Shown: one piece after another, positions 27,411-37,141 of the stretch
Position numbering within the stretch: position 1 is the first letter of the stretch
Layout: every line of letters begins with the position of its first letter
NCBI GenBank assembly: GCA_964456925.1
Contig: CAYWCX010000001.1
Location: 1-64,000 of the forward strand
Source of the DNA: JBAZKK01 sp964456925
GTDB lineage: Bacteria > Omnitrophota > Gorgyraeia > Gygaellales > Profunditerraquicolaceae
Reading direction: 5' to 3'
Length of the DNA stretch: 64,000 bases
The notes under the pieces: model-generated
Seen by the model: only the letters and a program-made list of their open reading frames with translations
The model's database searches: none
Told to the model about the DNA's origin: nothing
Translations under genes and position numbers: made by a program

Positions 27411-28676
27411 CTAATTATTTTTGGCAAGCCGGCGCACCGCGGCCTTAAAAAGCCTGCCCCTTTCTTCGTAATTGGCGAACATATCAAAACTTTTGCACAT
27501 CGGCGAAAAAAGCACGCATTCGCCGGGGCTGGCCCGCAAAAAGGCCAGACGAATCGCTTCTTTTAAGCTTGCGGCGCGCTGTAAGGGGATAATCCCCCTA
27601 AATGCCCGGCTGATCCTGGCGCTTGCCTCTCCGATTAGCACTGCCGCTTTTACTTTGCGGCGCACCAAATCCCGCAGCACGGCATAATCATTGCCCTTCT
27701 CCCTGCCCCCGGCAATCAGTATTGCGCGCGAGGCGATATTGTTCAAGGCCCAGGCCGTGGCATCGACAGTAGTAGATTTGGAATCATTGATAAACTCAAC
27801 GCCCCTGATGCGCGCCGCTTTTTCCATACGGTGCTCGATACCCCTGAATTTCTGGAAGACCCTGCGGATTTTATTTTGAGCGATACCCAACAGCGAACCC
27901 ACTGCCATTACCGCAGCCTCGTTGGCATTGGCTTCCTTCGCGGCTGAAAAATAAACCACCCGCGACTTTGCCCGCCTCGCGGTCCTTCTTAAAGCCGCGT
28001 CATCCCGGTTGATAACCAGCGCGTCGCCTTTACCCTGCTTCATAAAGATGCACGCTTTTGCCGCCAGGTACTCTTTCATGTTACGATACCTGTCGAGGTG
28101 GTTGCGGCTGAAATTCAAAATCACCGCGACCTGCGGCTTAAAGCCCCGGATGTTTTCCAACTGAAAAGAGCTTACTTCTAAAGATACGTAATCCTGGGGC
28201 CTTAGTTTTTCCACTTCGCCGCAGAAAGGATTTCCGATATTGCCGCAGACGACTGCCTTTTTACCTGCTTCCTTTAAAATTAAGCCGATAAGGGTTGTAA
28301 CGGTAGTTTTGCCGTTAGAGCCGGTGACGGCAATAATCTTAGCCGGGCAAAGCAGCCAGCCAACCTCTATCTCGCTGATAACCGGTATGCCTGACTTCCT
28401 CGCCCATAATAAAGGTAAGGCATCAGGTGCAACTCCCGGAGAAACCACTACCAGGTCACCGCCCTTGATAAAGCCCGGGGAATGCCTGCCCAGTTCAACC
28501 CGAATGTTTTTGGCTCTTAACTCTTTTGCCTTGACGCGCAAGGCCGGGGTATCCTGATTATCACTGACGCTGACGCAGGCCCCCAACTTGGCAAGCAGCC
28601 TGGCGCAACTTATCCCCGAACGTGCCAGGCCTACGATAGTGACTTTTTTATCCCTGAAATAATCCCTGTTTCGCAT
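27411..28676 (-). CDS. murD: UDP-N-acetylmuramoylalanine--D-glutamate ligase
   Basis: 421 aa from the ATG at 28676, which has an AGGCG upstream; a GTG start at 28688 is possible. It adds D-glutamate to UDP-MurNAc-Ala. The N-terminal VGLARSG UDP-binding motif, the P-loop GSNGKTTVTT and the NDSKSTTVDATAWA motif of MurD are visible. Confidence 0.94.
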   Translation of the reverse strand: MRNRDYFRDKKVTIVGLARSGISCARLLAKLGACVSVSDNQDTPALRVKAKELRAKNIRVELGRHSPGFIKGGDLVVVSPGVAPDALPLLWARKSGIPVISEIEVGWLLCPAKIIAVTGSNGKTTVTTLIGLILKEAGKKAVVCGNIGNPFCGEVEKLRPQDYVSLEVSSFQLENIRGFKPQVAVILNFSRNHLDRYRNMKEYLAAKACIFMKQGKGDALVINRDDAALRRTARRAKSRVVYFSAAKEANANEAAVMAVGSLLGIAQNKIRRVFQKFRGIEHRMEKAARIRGVEFINDSKSTTVDATAWALNNIASRAILIAGGREKGNDYAVLRDLVRRKVKAAVLIGEASARISRAFRGIIPLQRAASLKEAIRLAFLRASPGECVLFSPMCKSFDMFANYEERGRLFKAAVRRLAKNN

Positions 28677-28694
28677 CGCAAGAATCACGCCTGA

Positions 28695-29783
28695 TTATCT
28701 TATCTTGAGCGTAACTAAAGCAAGGAGCGCAAGAAGACTGGCAAGAATCCAGAAACGGGTAATGACCTTGGTCTCCGGCCAGCCCAGGAATTGAAAATGG
28801 TGGTGCAGCGGAGCAATCTTAAAGATACGCTTCCCGGTAAAACGGAATGACCCTATCTGTAGTATTACCGAAATCGCCTCCAGGACAAATATGCCTCCTA
28901 CAATCACCAGAAGCAGTTCCTTCTTGATTAACAAGGCTACCATGCCCAGCGCCCCTCCCAGGGCAAGCGAGCCGGTATCGCCCATAAAAATCGATGCCGG
29001 ATAACAGTTAAACCAGAGGAACCCCAGTCCCGCGCCAAAGATACTGGCGCAGAACACGGTAAGCTCGCCGGCGCCGCGGATATAAGGTATAAGAAGGTAA
29101 TCGCTGAACTTGAAGTTTCCCGAGACGTAACTTAACACGGCGTAGGTCAACGCCACCATAATCACGCAACCGATGGCCAAGCCGTCCAGGCCGTCGGTAA
29201 GGTTGACGGCGTTCGAAGAACCGGTGATGACGATAATCACGAAAATAATATAGAATATCCCCAAATTCAGGGAGACATCCTTCAGGAAAGGCAGGTCCAG
29301 TTTGGTGCTGTTCTGGGGGTCAAAAAGAAGAAATATCCCCAAAATCAAACCCAGCACGATCTGGCTGCTGAATTTGGTGCTTGCAGTCAACCCTTTGGAG
29401 CACCTGCCGACGTGCTTCAGGTAATCGTCGGCAAAACCGGTGATGCCCAGCCACAGCGTGGTAAAAACCACCAGCATTATCTGGCGGTTGAAAATATCAG
29501 CCCAGAAAAGGGTCGATGAGATTATTGCCACCAGGATTAGAATTCCCCCCATAGTGGGGGTGTCCTGTTTCCTGCCGTGCAGCTCATAGAGCTGCTTGCT
29601 GTCCTCCTTCCTGATATTCTCCCCGATTTTTAATTTCTTAAGCGCCCTTATGATGAAGGGGCCGAGGACGAGACAGACCAGGAAACTCGTGAGGGCTGCC
29701 ATCGCCGCGCGGAAGGTGATATAACGCAGGATATTGAAAAAAGAAATCAGATGATGGAGGGGATAAAATAGATAATACAACAT
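28695..29783 (-). CDS. mraY: Phospho-N-acetylmuramoyl-pentapeptide transferase
   Basis: 362 aa, ten-helix membrane enzyme that transfers phospho-MurNAc-pentapeptide to undecaprenyl phosphate to form lipid I. The DDYLKHVGR, NAVNLTDGLDGLA and FMGDTGSLALGG motifs are those of the family, with the catalytic Asp residues in place, and LHHHFQFLGWPE near the C-terminus. It starts 45 nt after murF; a promoter-like sequence lies in that gap. Confidence 0.96.
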   Translation of the reverse strand: MLYYLFYPLHHLISFFNILRYITFRAAMAALTSFLVCLVLGPFIIRALKKLKIGENIRKEDSKQLYELHGRKQDTPTMGGILILVAIISSTLFWADIFNRQIMLVVFTTLWLGITGFADDYLKHVGRCSKGLTASTKFSSQIVLGLILGIFLLFDPQNSTKLDLPFLKDVSLNLGIFYIIFVIIVITGSSNAVNLTDGLDGLAIGCVIMVALTYAVLSYVSGNFKFSDYLLIPYIRGAGELTVFCASIFGAGLGFLWFNCYPASIFMGDTGSLALGGALGMVALLIKKELLLVIVGGIFVLEAISVILQIGSFRFTGKRIFKIAPLHHHFQFLGWPETKVITRFWILASLLALLALVTLKIR

Positions 29784-29791
29784 AGCAAGAT

Positions 29792-29820
29792 ATTATAGCA
29801 GATAAAATACCAAAAATCCA
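29792..29820 (-). promoter_or_regulatory. Possible internal promoter before mraY
   Basis: TATAAT (29797-29792) preceded after 17 nt by TGGATT (29820-29815, only three of six consensus bases). Transcription from it would start within a few bases of the mraY ATG, giving an almost leaderless mRNA. Weak. Confidence 0.3.
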
Positions 29821-29828
29821 CAGACGCT

Positions 29829-31184
29829 TTAGAGAATCTCTTCCATCTTCATTGCGCGGGAACCTTTTATCAGCACGATATCGCGGCTTTGCGGGACGAC
29901 CCTTTCAAAAAGAACCTTAGCCGCTTCTTTAGTGTCTGCGCAAAGAAAGATATCCTTTGTCCGGCCGCTGCTCTGACGGGCTGCCTCTGCTGCCAGCCGG
30001 GAAAGGCGACCGACCGTAATGAAGACATCGCAAACAGCTGCGGCATCCCTGCCGGCCTGACGGTGGAAATCCTTACGGGATTTGCCGAGTTCAAGCATAT
30101 CGCCCATAATAAAAATCTTTCTTCCGGCGGCGGGAAAATCCGCCAGGGTGCGCAAGGCCTCTTTCAAGGAAAAGGGATTGGAATTATAACTGTCGTCAAA
30201 AAAACGCGCGGCGCCGCGCCTAACCAGCTTAAGCCTTCCCGGCGGGAAATCAAAACGCGCCAGCCTCGCGGCGATATCGCGATAGGTCATACCCAAAATG
30301 CGCGCTACCGCAACGGTAATCAGACCATTATAGATGTTATGGCGTCCGAAAGTCGCTAAAAATAATTTTTCTTGGCGGTTCACCCTGAACTCCAAGCCCC
30401 CTGTGGCATACTTAATATTCGAGGCCTTGAAGTCACTATTAGCCCTACAAGCAAACCCTACCGTAAACGGACTTTTGCCCTTTGCAATGACTGAAGACCT
30501 CAGGAAATCGTCGTCTCTGTTAAGGATTGCCAGATACGGAGCAGAAAGCCTCTTGATAAGACTGTATTTCTCCCTGAATACGCCGCTTAAACTCTTGAAA
30601 TGTTCCAGATGTGAAAGCCCGATATTGGTAATAATCCCGATGTTGGGGCGATAGATATCGGCGAGATATTGGACTTCGCCGAAATGATTAGAGCCGATTT
30701 CCAGCACCGCGGCTTCGTGGCTGCGGTTTAAACCTAAAAGCGCCATCGGCAAGCCGATCTGGTTATTCCTGGTGCCTTCGTTCTTGAGCACGCGGTATTT
30801 GGCGGATAAAACCCAGGCGATCATATCCTTGGCAGTGGTCTTGCCGTTGCTGCCGGTAACCGCGATAAAAGGAAGGTCGAATCTCCTGCGGTGGTAAGCG
30901 GCAATATCGCCGAGCGCCTTTCGGGTATCGTTTACCTTGATTAAAACTGTTTTTTGGGATTTCGCCAGGCGGGGGAATCTGCGGGCGACAACACAACCTG
31001 CTCCCCTGCGGATTGCCGGAAGGATAAAATCGTGGCCGTCAAAATTGTCGCCTTTCAGGGCGATAAAAATCTCATTCTTTTTGACGCTACGGCTGTCAAG
31101 GGAGACGCCCTTAAGCGAAACGCCGCTATCCGCGCTAATTAATTTACCGCGGGTAGCCGCTAATATTTCCTTTACCTTAAACAT
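29829..31184 (-). CDS. murF: UDP-MurNAc-tripeptide--D-alanyl-D-alanine ligase
   Basis: 451 aa Mur ligase that completes the pentapeptide by adding D-Ala-D-Ala. The P-loop GSNGKTTAKDM, NAKAHLE-type central region (here NIGLSHLEHFKS) and DDSYNSNP motif match MurF. It overlaps the end of murE by 13 nt. Confidence 0.95.
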   Translation of the reverse strand: MFKVKEILAATRGKLISADSGVSLKGVSLDSRSVKKNEIFIALKGDNFDGHDFILPAIRRGAGCVVARRFPRLAKSQKTVLIKVNDTRKALGDIAAYHRRRFDLPFIAVTGSNGKTTAKDMIAWVLSAKYRVLKNEGTRNNQIGLPMALLGLNRSHEAAVLEIGSNHFGEVQYLADIYRPNIGIITNIGLSHLEHFKSLSGVFREKYSLIKRLSAPYLAILNRDDDFLRSSVIAKGKSPFTVGFACRANSDFKASNIKYATGGLEFRVNRQEKLFLATFGRHNIYNGLITVAVARILGMTYRDIAARLARFDFPPGRLKLVRRGAARFFDDSYNSNPFSLKEALRTLADFPAAGRKIFIMGDMLELGKSRKDFHRQAGRDAAAVCDVFITVGRLSRLAAEAARQSSGRTKDIFLCADTKEAAKVLFERVVPQSRDIVLIKGSRAMKMEEIL

Positions 31185-32626
31185 TCCCTCGTAACCTCGC
31201 GGTCGTCAAAATAGACGACGGAATTCTTAAATATCTGGTAGCTTTCATGGCCTTTGCCGGCGATGAGAACCGCATCTTTGGCTCGAGCCAAGGAAAGTGC
31301 TTTGGCAATAGCGCTCCTGCGGTCTAAAACCACCTCGTAATTATCCTTGCTTATCCCTCTCTTAATATCTTCGACTATCGCCCCGGGGTCTTCAGAGCGC
31401 GGATTATCGCTGGTAATAACGGCGTAATCTGCCAGCGCGGTAACCGTCTCCCCCATTTTAGGCCTTTTGGTCTTATCCCTTTCCCCGCCGCAGCCAAAAA
31501 CCACGATAATCCTTGCCGGGGTAATCTGACGCAAAGAGGTAATGACATTGCGCAGGGCGTCCTCGGTGTGGGCATAGTCCACAAAAATATTCAAATCTTT
31601 ATTATTCTCGATTTTTTCAAGCCTTCCCGGCACCAGGCTGAATTTTGCCAACGCTTTTTCCATACCAGAGAGGTCTAAGCCTGCTGCTATACCCCAACTC
31701 AGCGCAGCCAGGGCATTATACACATTATGCCTGCCGATAAGAGGGATGCTGATATTAAGTTTGCGGCCTGCTGCATTCAGGGTAAATTCGCTGTGCGAAA
31801 GATAGAGTTTTATATCGGTAGCGGTAATGTCTGCGGCGTTATCTATGGCGTAGGTAACTACCCTGGCAGCGGTCAATCCCTTTAATCTCGCGGCGTAGCG
31901 GTCGTCATTATTTATCACTGCGAAGGCGTGAGGCTTAAGCTCCTGGAAGAGCCGGGATTTGGCCTGAAAATAATTCTCGAGATTCTGGTGATAATCCAAG
32001 TGGTCCTGGGTTAAATTCGTGAAAATAGCGGAATGAAAATCAACCCCTTCCACCCTCTCCTGGTCCAGGGCATGCGAAGAAACTTCGATTAACGCAAAAC
32101 TAATCCCTTCTTTTTGCATCATCGCCAGGATAGACTGTAATTCCAGGGGGCCGGGAGTGGTATTCCTGGATTCAATCACCTTTCCCCTGAAGCGGTAGTT
32201 GACGGTGCCGATGATGCCGGCGCTAAAACCGCACCCCTCCAAAAGCGACTCCAGTAAATAGGAGACGGTGGTCTTGCCGTTGGTGCCGGTAATGCCGACG
32301 GTCTTAACCTGCCGGGAGGGATGGCCGTAGAATTCATTCGCCAGCCTTGCCAATGCCAGGCGGTCATCCGCCACGGTGATAAAGACAATGCCTGGCGCAG
32401 GTTTAATCTTCTCAGCGATATCGCGGCTGACGATTACCCTGGCGCCACGACGAATGGCCTCCTCGATAAAAATCCGGCCGTCCTGACGTACGCCCTTGAC
32501 CGCCACAAAAATGAAACCCTCCTGCACGGTCTTGGAATCGGAGCTGATGCCGCAGACGTCGAAATCTTCAACCCTGCCCTCGATGCGGCAATCTCCCAGT
32601 ACCTTAATTAAATGCTTCAGCTTCAT
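31172..32626 (-). CDS. murE: UDP-MurNAc-Ala-Glu--meso-diaminopimelate ligase
   Basis: 484 aa. It adds the third residue of the stem peptide. The P-loop GTNGKTTVSYL and the central TNLTQDHLDYH motif fit MurE. The DNPR motif (SDNPRSEDP) is the known signature of enzymes that use meso-diaminopimelate rather than L-lysine, so the cell wall is expected to be of the Gram-negative DAP type. It overlaps ftsI by 23 nt. Confidence 0.95.
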   Translation of the reverse strand: MKLKHLIKVLGDCRIEGRVEDFDVCGISSDSKTVQEGFIFVAVKGVRQDGRIFIEEAIRRGARVIVSRDIAEKIKPAPGIVFITVADDRLALARLANEFYGHPSRQVKTVGITGTNGKTTVSYLLESLLEGCGFSAGIIGTVNYRFRGKVIESRNTTPGPLELQSILAMMQKEGISFALIEVSSHALDQERVEGVDFHSAIFTNLTQDHLDYHQNLENYFQAKSRLFQELKPHAFAVINNDDRYAARLKGLTAARVVTYAIDNAADITATDIKLYLSHSEFTLNAAGRKLNISIPLIGRHNVYNALAALSWGIAAGLDLSGMEKALAKFSLVPGRLEKIENNKDLNIFVDYAHTEDALRNVITSLRQITPARIIVVFGCGGERDKTKRPKMGETVTALADYAVITSDNPRSEDPGAIVEDIKRGISKDNYEVVLDRRSAIAKALSLARAKDAVLIAGKGHESYQIFKNSVVYFDDREVTRECLR

Positions 32627-34328
32627 TGAATACCGCCACCTCGGAGAGCGGCTCTTTGACTTTAAGATATCTTAAGACGTCGCCGGCGACGTTCTTGAAC
32701 ACCGGCGCCGCTACCACCCCGCCGTAATAATAGGGCCGGGGTTCGTCCAGCACCACCGCAATCGCCAGAACCGGGTCCTCGGCAGGGGCAAACCCGATGA
32801 AAGAAGCGACAAATTTATTATGCGAATAGGTCCCGTTGGGCTCCACCTTCTGGGCGGTGCCGGTCTTGCCTGCCGCGCTGAAATCCTTCAGTCTGGCAAG
32901 CCTGCCGGTACCGTTCTCTACTGCCCCGATGAGTATCTTTTTCATCCTGGCAGAGTTCTCCAGAGAGATAACTTTGTTAATCATCCGGGGGGAGAACTTC
33001 TTCAGGACATTCCCCCCTTTATCGCGGATTTCCTTAACGATATAAGGCTGCATAAGCTGGCCGCCGTTGGCAATCACCGCGATGGCATTTACTAATTGTA
33101 AAGCAGTCACCCCTACTTCCTGGCCCATAGGTATGGCGGCGATGGAAATCTTGGACCAGAGGCGCGGCTCCCTTATTGTCCCCTTAATCTCTCCCGGCAG
33201 GTCTACTCCGCTCTTCTGGCCGAAACCGAATAAGCGCACATAATGATAGAGGAGATTCGCTCCCAGGCGCTGGGTAATCTTAGCCACGCCGATATTGCTG
33301 GATTGCTCGATAACTTCGCGGAAGGTGAGCAGGCCGTGGGGCCGGTGGTCGTGCAGGATATGCGTGGCGACCTTATAAGAACCGTTCTCGCAAAAAAACT
33401 CATCCTCTTCGCTTGCCTTTTTCTCCTCCAGCGCTGCCGAAGCCGCTACAATCTTGAATACCGAACCCGGCTCAAAAAGGTCAGAGATACAACGGTTGCG
33501 CATCGCATCTTTCGCAGCTTCGGCGGAATAATTAAGGTCAAAGGTGGGGCGGTTGGCCATCGCCAGTATCGCTCCGGTATGCGGGTCAATCACCACGATG
33601 CTGGCGCCTTTAGCGCGGCAGGAGCGAAAGGCCCGGTCTAATTCCCTTTCCGCAATATACTGGATTACTTCATCAATGGTAAGTACGAGGTCATAGCCGT
33701 CGCGGGGCAGGAGCATTTTGTCGGGGATGTCTAATTTTTTTTGCCGCGCGTCACGCAACACCAGCGCCCAGCCGCCTTTTCCCTTAAGATACCGGTCGTA
33801 GTAAAGCTCTAACCCGTCCAGCCCCTTATTGTCCAGGCCGGCGAACCCCAGGATGTGGCTGGCAAGATAACTATTGGGGTAGGAACGCTTGCTCTCTTTG
33901 ATAAAATCAATGCCTTTAATGTTTAATTTTTTGACTGCCTCGCTCTGCTGCACAGTTACCTTCCTTGCCAGCCAGATAAAGGCCTTCTTACGGTAAAGAC
34001 GTTCCTTTAGATAATTATAATCCAGGTTTAAGGCCGGCGCAAGTTGCCGGATAACCGCCTCTTTATCCTTATCCCTGATTTCATTGGGACAGGCGTATAA
34101 CGAATCCGCGGCAATATTCAACGCTTGCGGCTTGAGGTTTGAGTCATAGATGGTTCCGCGGCGGGGCTCCAGTTCTATCAGGAGGCTGTGCTGCTTATGA
34201 GCTATCTCGGCAAGGTAAGCGGAACGGAAGAACTGGATATAAAGAAGGCGGGCGAGGGCTAAAACAAAAAAGAACAGGAAAAATAAAAAAACCGCTTCGG
34301 ATTTGCGGCGATAATTACCGATATACAC
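32604..34328 (-). CDS. ftsI: Septal penicillin-binding protein 3
   Basis: 574 aa. One N-terminal transmembrane helix (about 12-30), a PBP dimerisation region and a transpeptidase domain with Ser289-x-x-Lys292, Ser343-Ser-Asn345 and Lys488-Thr-Gly490. No PASTA domains. It cross-links septal peptidoglycan with FtsW. The position directly after ftsL in the dcw cluster and the lack of an extension indicate the division rather than the sporulation paralogue. Confidence 0.95.
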   Translation of the reverse strand: MYIGNYRRKSEAVFLFFLFFFVLALARLLYIQFFRSAYLAEIAHKQHSLLIELEPRRGTIYDSNLKPQALNIAADSLYACPNEIRDKDKEAVIRQLAPALNLDYNYLKERLYRKKAFIWLARKVTVQQSEAVKKLNIKGIDFIKESKRSYPNSYLASHILGFAGLDNKGLDGLELYYDRYLKGKGGWALVLRDARQKKLDIPDKMLLPRDGYDLVLTIDEVIQYIAERELDRAFRSCRAKGASIVVIDPHTGAILAMANRPTFDLNYSAEAAKDAMRNRCISDLFEPGSVFKIVAASAALEEKKASEEDEFFCENGSYKVATHILHDHRPHGLLTFREVIEQSSNIGVAKITQRLGANLLYHYVRLFGFGQKSGVDLPGEIKGTIREPRLWSKISIAAIPMGQEVGVTALQLVNAIAVIANGGQLMQPYIVKEIRDKGGNVLKKFSPRMINKVISLENSARMKKILIGAVENGTGRLARLKDFSAAGKTGTAQKVEPNGTYSHNKFVASFIGFAPAEDPVLAIAVVLDEPRPYYYGGVVAAPVFKNVAGDVLRYLKVKEPLSEVAVFNEAEAFN

Positions 34329-34340
34329 AAGTATAAAATT

Positions 34341-34706
34341 TTAGGGGTTAGTGGTTTTTGCCTGAGCCTCTCGCTTAATGCCAAAGATACGGGACAGCAG
34401 GTCTTCCTCCGAAGGCAAAACGCCGTTTCTGGCTGCCTGCTGGTTATTCTCCACTTTTACCAGGCGGTAACCGTCGGGCATCTGAAAACCCATGCCGGCA
34501 GAGATTTTCTCGCCAAGCCGGCTTAAAGAAGCATTTTTTTCGATGCTGTATTTTAGGATGGCGTTTTTATCCTCTAAATCCTGGAATTCGTTCAATCTCT
34601 TCTGGCCGAGGTAACCGAAACGGAAAATCTCGCTCTGCTGATAGACATAGATGACGCAGAGGAACGTAACAATAACCGTGACGAATAAGAATTTGGAAAG
34701 CCTCAT
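34341..34706 (-). CDS. ftsL: FtsL-like division protein
   Basis: 121 aa bitopic protein: short N-terminus, one transmembrane segment (about 7-23), then a coiled-coil-prone stretch (about 35-70). Sequence is too short and divergent for firm assignment; it is called FtsL from its size, topology and position between rsmH and ftsI. The C-terminal 40 residues are rich in charged and Gln/Asn residues and are unlike standard FtsL. Confidence 0.75.
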   Translation of the reverse strand: MRLSKFLFVTVIVTFLCVIYVYQQSEIFRFGYLGQKRLNEFQDLEDKNAILKYSIEKNASLSRLGEKISAGMGFQMPDGYRLVKVENNQQAARNGVLPSEEDLLSRIFGIKREAQAKTTNP

Positions 34707-34708
34707 AA

Positions 34709-35602
34709 TTATAACCCCTCTCCTACCCTCAGTTTGGCGCTGCGGCTGGGAGGATTATTTTCTATCTCCGTCTCTGACGGTACCAGCGGCTTGGGCGTAA
34801 TTATCCTTAAGATATGCTCGCTCTCGGCCTTGCGAAAAGCGAATTTTATGATGCGGTCTTCCAGCGAATGGAAGGAAATCACACATATCCTGGCATTCTT
34901 GTCCAGAAACGCAATTGCCTTCTCGATTGCGGAACTCAGGGCTTCCAGTTCGCGGTTTACCGCAATGCGCACCGCCTGGAAGGTGCGGGTAGCGGGATGG
35001 ATGCGATAGGAGCGGTATCGCGGCGGTATTGCCCGTACCACGATATCGGATAATTCCGCGGTGGTGCTGATAGGATGGCTCTGTCTCTCTTTTACCAAGA
35101 GATGCGCGATGCGGTTATGCCACCTCTCCTGGCCGAAGTTCCAGAGCAGCGCGGAAATTTCCTCTTCGTTAAGGTTATTAACGAGGTCGTAGGCAGAAAT
35201 GTAACTGTCGGTATCCAGGCGCATATCCAGCGGCCCCTGGCTCTGAAAACTGAAACCGCGCTGGGCATCCTCCAATTGGAAAGAGGAAACCCCCAAATCA
35301 AATATGATGCCGTCAACTTTCTTAATATTGAGGCCGGACAATACCGTATCGAGGTTCATAAAGTTGGCGTGTACCAGTTCGTAGCTACCCTTAAAATCCG
35401 CCAGCCTTTCCCTGGCGATAGAAAGCGATTGGCGGTCGCGGTCAATGCCGATCAGCCTGCCGGTAGGGCGGATGCGCTTGATAATCTCCAGGCCGTGCCC
35501 GGCGGTGCCCAGCGTCGCGTCAACAATGGTTTTACCGGGGGCAAGGTTAAGGTACTCCAGGACCTCGTTAAGCATTACCGGAACGTGATATTTCTTAGTC
35601 AT
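34709..35602 (-). CDS. rsmH: 16S rRNA m4C1402 methyltransferase
   Basis: 297 aa from the ATG at 35602; the ATG at 35629 (2 nt after mraZ) would add nine residues without family likeness. The SAM-binding region (VDATLGTAGH), GIDRD, IDGIIFDLGVSSFQLE and HSLEDRIIK motifs are those of MraW/RsmH. It methylates N4 of C1402 in 16S rRNA. Confidence 0.94.
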   Translation of the reverse strand: MTKKYHVPVMLNEVLEYLNLAPGKTIVDATLGTAGHGLEIIKRIRPTGRLIGIDRDRQSLSIARERLADFKGSYELVHANFMNLDTVLSGLNIKKVDGIIFDLGVSSFQLEDAQRGFSFQSQGPLDMRLDTDSYISAYDLVNNLNEEEISALLWNFGQERWHNRIAHLLVKERQSHPISTTAELSDIVVRAIPPRYRSYRIHPATRTFQAVRIAVNRELEALSSAIEKAIAFLDKNARICVISFHSLEDRIIKFAFRKAESEHILRIITPKPLVPSETEIENNPPSRSAKLRVGEGL

Positions 35603-35631
35603 GATGTCTAGACAGAGGCATTGCACCATCT

Positions 35632-36069
35632 TTATACGTCCATCAGTTTTTCGGCGATTTCCTCGAAAGATTGCCGGCAGTTGCCGTAAAATTTTTCCCA
35701 GTTCTCTTTGGCCCAGATCTCGATGCGGTTGGAAACGCCCACCAGCACTACGTCCCGTTTGATTCCGGCAAAATCCTTAAGGTACTGCGGCAGGAGAATC
35801 CTCCCCTGTTTGTCAGAGACAACCTCCACCGCGCCGGAAAAATAAAGCCGGTTAAAGGTGCGCGCCTGCTGTTTGGTAAAAGGCATACCCTTGAATTTAT
35901 TCTCCTGGGAGCGCCACTCTTCTTCCGCAAACATAAAAAGGCAGTTATCCAATCCCCGGGTTACAAAGAATTTTTCAATAAAATTTGCCTTGCTGACTTC
36001 CCTGAATTTGGCGGGCAAGATAAGGCGGCCTTTACGGTCTATGTAGTGAACATATTCGCCGTAAAACAT
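35632..36069 (-). CDS. mraZ: Transcriptional regulator MraZ
   Basis: 145 aa with two AbrB-like swapped-hairpin repeats (about 1-50 and 75-125). The RKGRLILPAKFRE and KQGRILLPQYLKD motifs are the conserved DxxGR-type signature. It binds repeats in its own promoter and regulates the dcw cluster; the matching triple operator lies immediately upstream. First gene of the cluster. Confidence 0.95.
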   Translation of the reverse strand: MFYGEYVHYIDRKGRLILPAKFREVSKANFIEKFFVTRGLDNCLFMFAEEEWRSQENKFKGMPFTKQQARTFNRLYFSGAVEVVSDKQGRILLPQYLKDFAGIKRDVVLVGVSNRIEIWAKENWEKFYGNCRQSFEEIAEKLMDV

Positions 36070-36082
36070 AAATCTTTCCTTT

Positions 36083-36109
36083 CCACTTTACTCCACTTTA
36101 ATCCACTTT
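36083..36109 (-). promoter_or_regulatory. MraZ operator: three direct AAAGTGG repeats
   Basis: Minus-strand AAAGTGG occurs at 36109-36103, 36099-36093 and 36089-36083, exactly 10 bp apart with 3-bp gaps. This matches the known layout of MraZ boxes (GTG-containing direct repeats with 10 bp period). The array covers the predicted transcription start, so bound MraZ would be expected to repress its own cluster. Confidence 0.8.
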
Positions 36110-36116
36110 GTAACCC

Positions 36117-36145
36117 AGTATAGATAAGATTTAAGATTTTGTCAA
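36117..36145 (-). promoter_or_regulatory. Promoter of the dcw cluster
   Basis: TTGACA (36145-36140), 17-nt spacer, TATACT (36122-36117) on the minus strand. It is the best promoter in front of mraZ and overlaps the MraZ operator at its downstream side. Confidence 0.8.
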
Positions 36146-36205
36146 GACAAAAATTTTCTTAACTTGATGAAACACAAAGGGTAGTGTATAAAGGGGAGGG
36201 GTTTT

Positions 36206-37141
36206 CTAGATGTTGTGGTGGGTATGGGGGAGGAAAAATTTATCCCTCGCCTGCTGCAGGTCAATTTTCACCTGGCGGGCCAAATCCTCTTCGCTGGCGA
36301 ATCTTTTTTCATTCCTGATCTTGCCCAGAAACCGTATCTCTACATCCCTGCCGTAGATATCCTTTTTAAAATTAAAGATGTGCACCTCGATATTCCTGGG
36401 CCTGCGACTTTTGATTCTTTTAGTGACGGTCGGGCGGCTGCCGATATAGCAGACGCCGTTAAATTTCCTTTTTCCGACGATGACGCTTGCGGCGTAGCTG
36501 CCTGCGGGCGGAAAGACTTCGTGGTGGGGATTGATATTGGCGGTAGGAAAGCCGAGCCTTCCGGCAAGGGAATCGCCTCTTACCACCGTTCCCAGCACGC
36601 TTACCTTCCTAGAGAGCAACCTTTCGGCGGCGTGCAGTTTACCCTTAGTGATGAGGCTGCGGATACGGCTGCTGCTGACAGCCCGATGATTGACGCGGAT
36701 AATATCAAATACCTTTAAGCAAAAGCGATAAAGCCGCGCCAGTCTTTTTAATAAGCGGTAATCGCCGCTTGCGCCCCTGCCGAACCTAAAATTTTTCCCT
36801 ACATAAATATAGCGTGCCCGGATTTTCTCTGCCAGCACCTTCTTAACGAAATCCGGCGCTGTTATACGGGAAAAGGCCGGATTAAAACGGAGCACGACAG
36901 CGACATCAACCCCGAGGTCAGCGATTAATTTTAAACGGTGGTTTAAGGAATGGAGGCTTTCTTCTTTCTGGGGGTGCGGCCAGAAGGTCAACACCACGCT
37001 CCTGCCTTTTATCGCACGTGCCTTCCTAACCGCTGCCTGAAGGATACGGCGGTGGCCGCAATGCATGCCGTCAAAAACGCCCAGCGCCACCACCGCTTTA
37101 GGATAATTCCTGATATTGCTGATGCCGTAAACAACCTTCAT
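36206..37141 (-). CDS. ribF: Bifunctional riboflavin kinase/FAD synthetase
   Basis: 311 aa. The N-terminal nucleotidyltransferase domain (GVFDGMHCGHR, about 22-32) and the C-terminal flavokinase domain (GRLGFPTANI, about 190-199) are both intact, so it makes FMN and FAD from riboflavin. It is not in the riboswitch-controlled rib operon but at the end of the nrnA unit, as in many bacteria. It overlaps nrnA by 4 nt. truB, often between them, is not present. Confidence 0.93.
   Translation of the reverse strand: MKVVYGISNIRNYPKAVVALGVFDGMHCGHRRILQAAVRKARAIKGRSVVLTFWPHPQKEESLHSLNHRLKLIADLGVDVAVVLRFNPAFSRITAPDFVKKVLAEKIRARYIYVGKNFRFGRGASGDYRLLKRLARLYRFCLKVFDIIRVNHRAVSSSRIRSLITKGKLHAAERLLSRKVSVLGTVVRGDSLAGRLGFPTANINPHHEVFPPAGSYAASVIVGKRKFNGVCYIGSRPTVTKRIKSRRPRNIEVHIFNFKKDIYGRDVEIRFLGKIRNEKRFASEEDLARQVKIDLQQARDKFFLPHTHHNI

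Noticed and set aside
35075..35611. 178-codon frame opposite rsmH
   Set aside because: Antisense to a gene with all RsmH motifs; no start signal.
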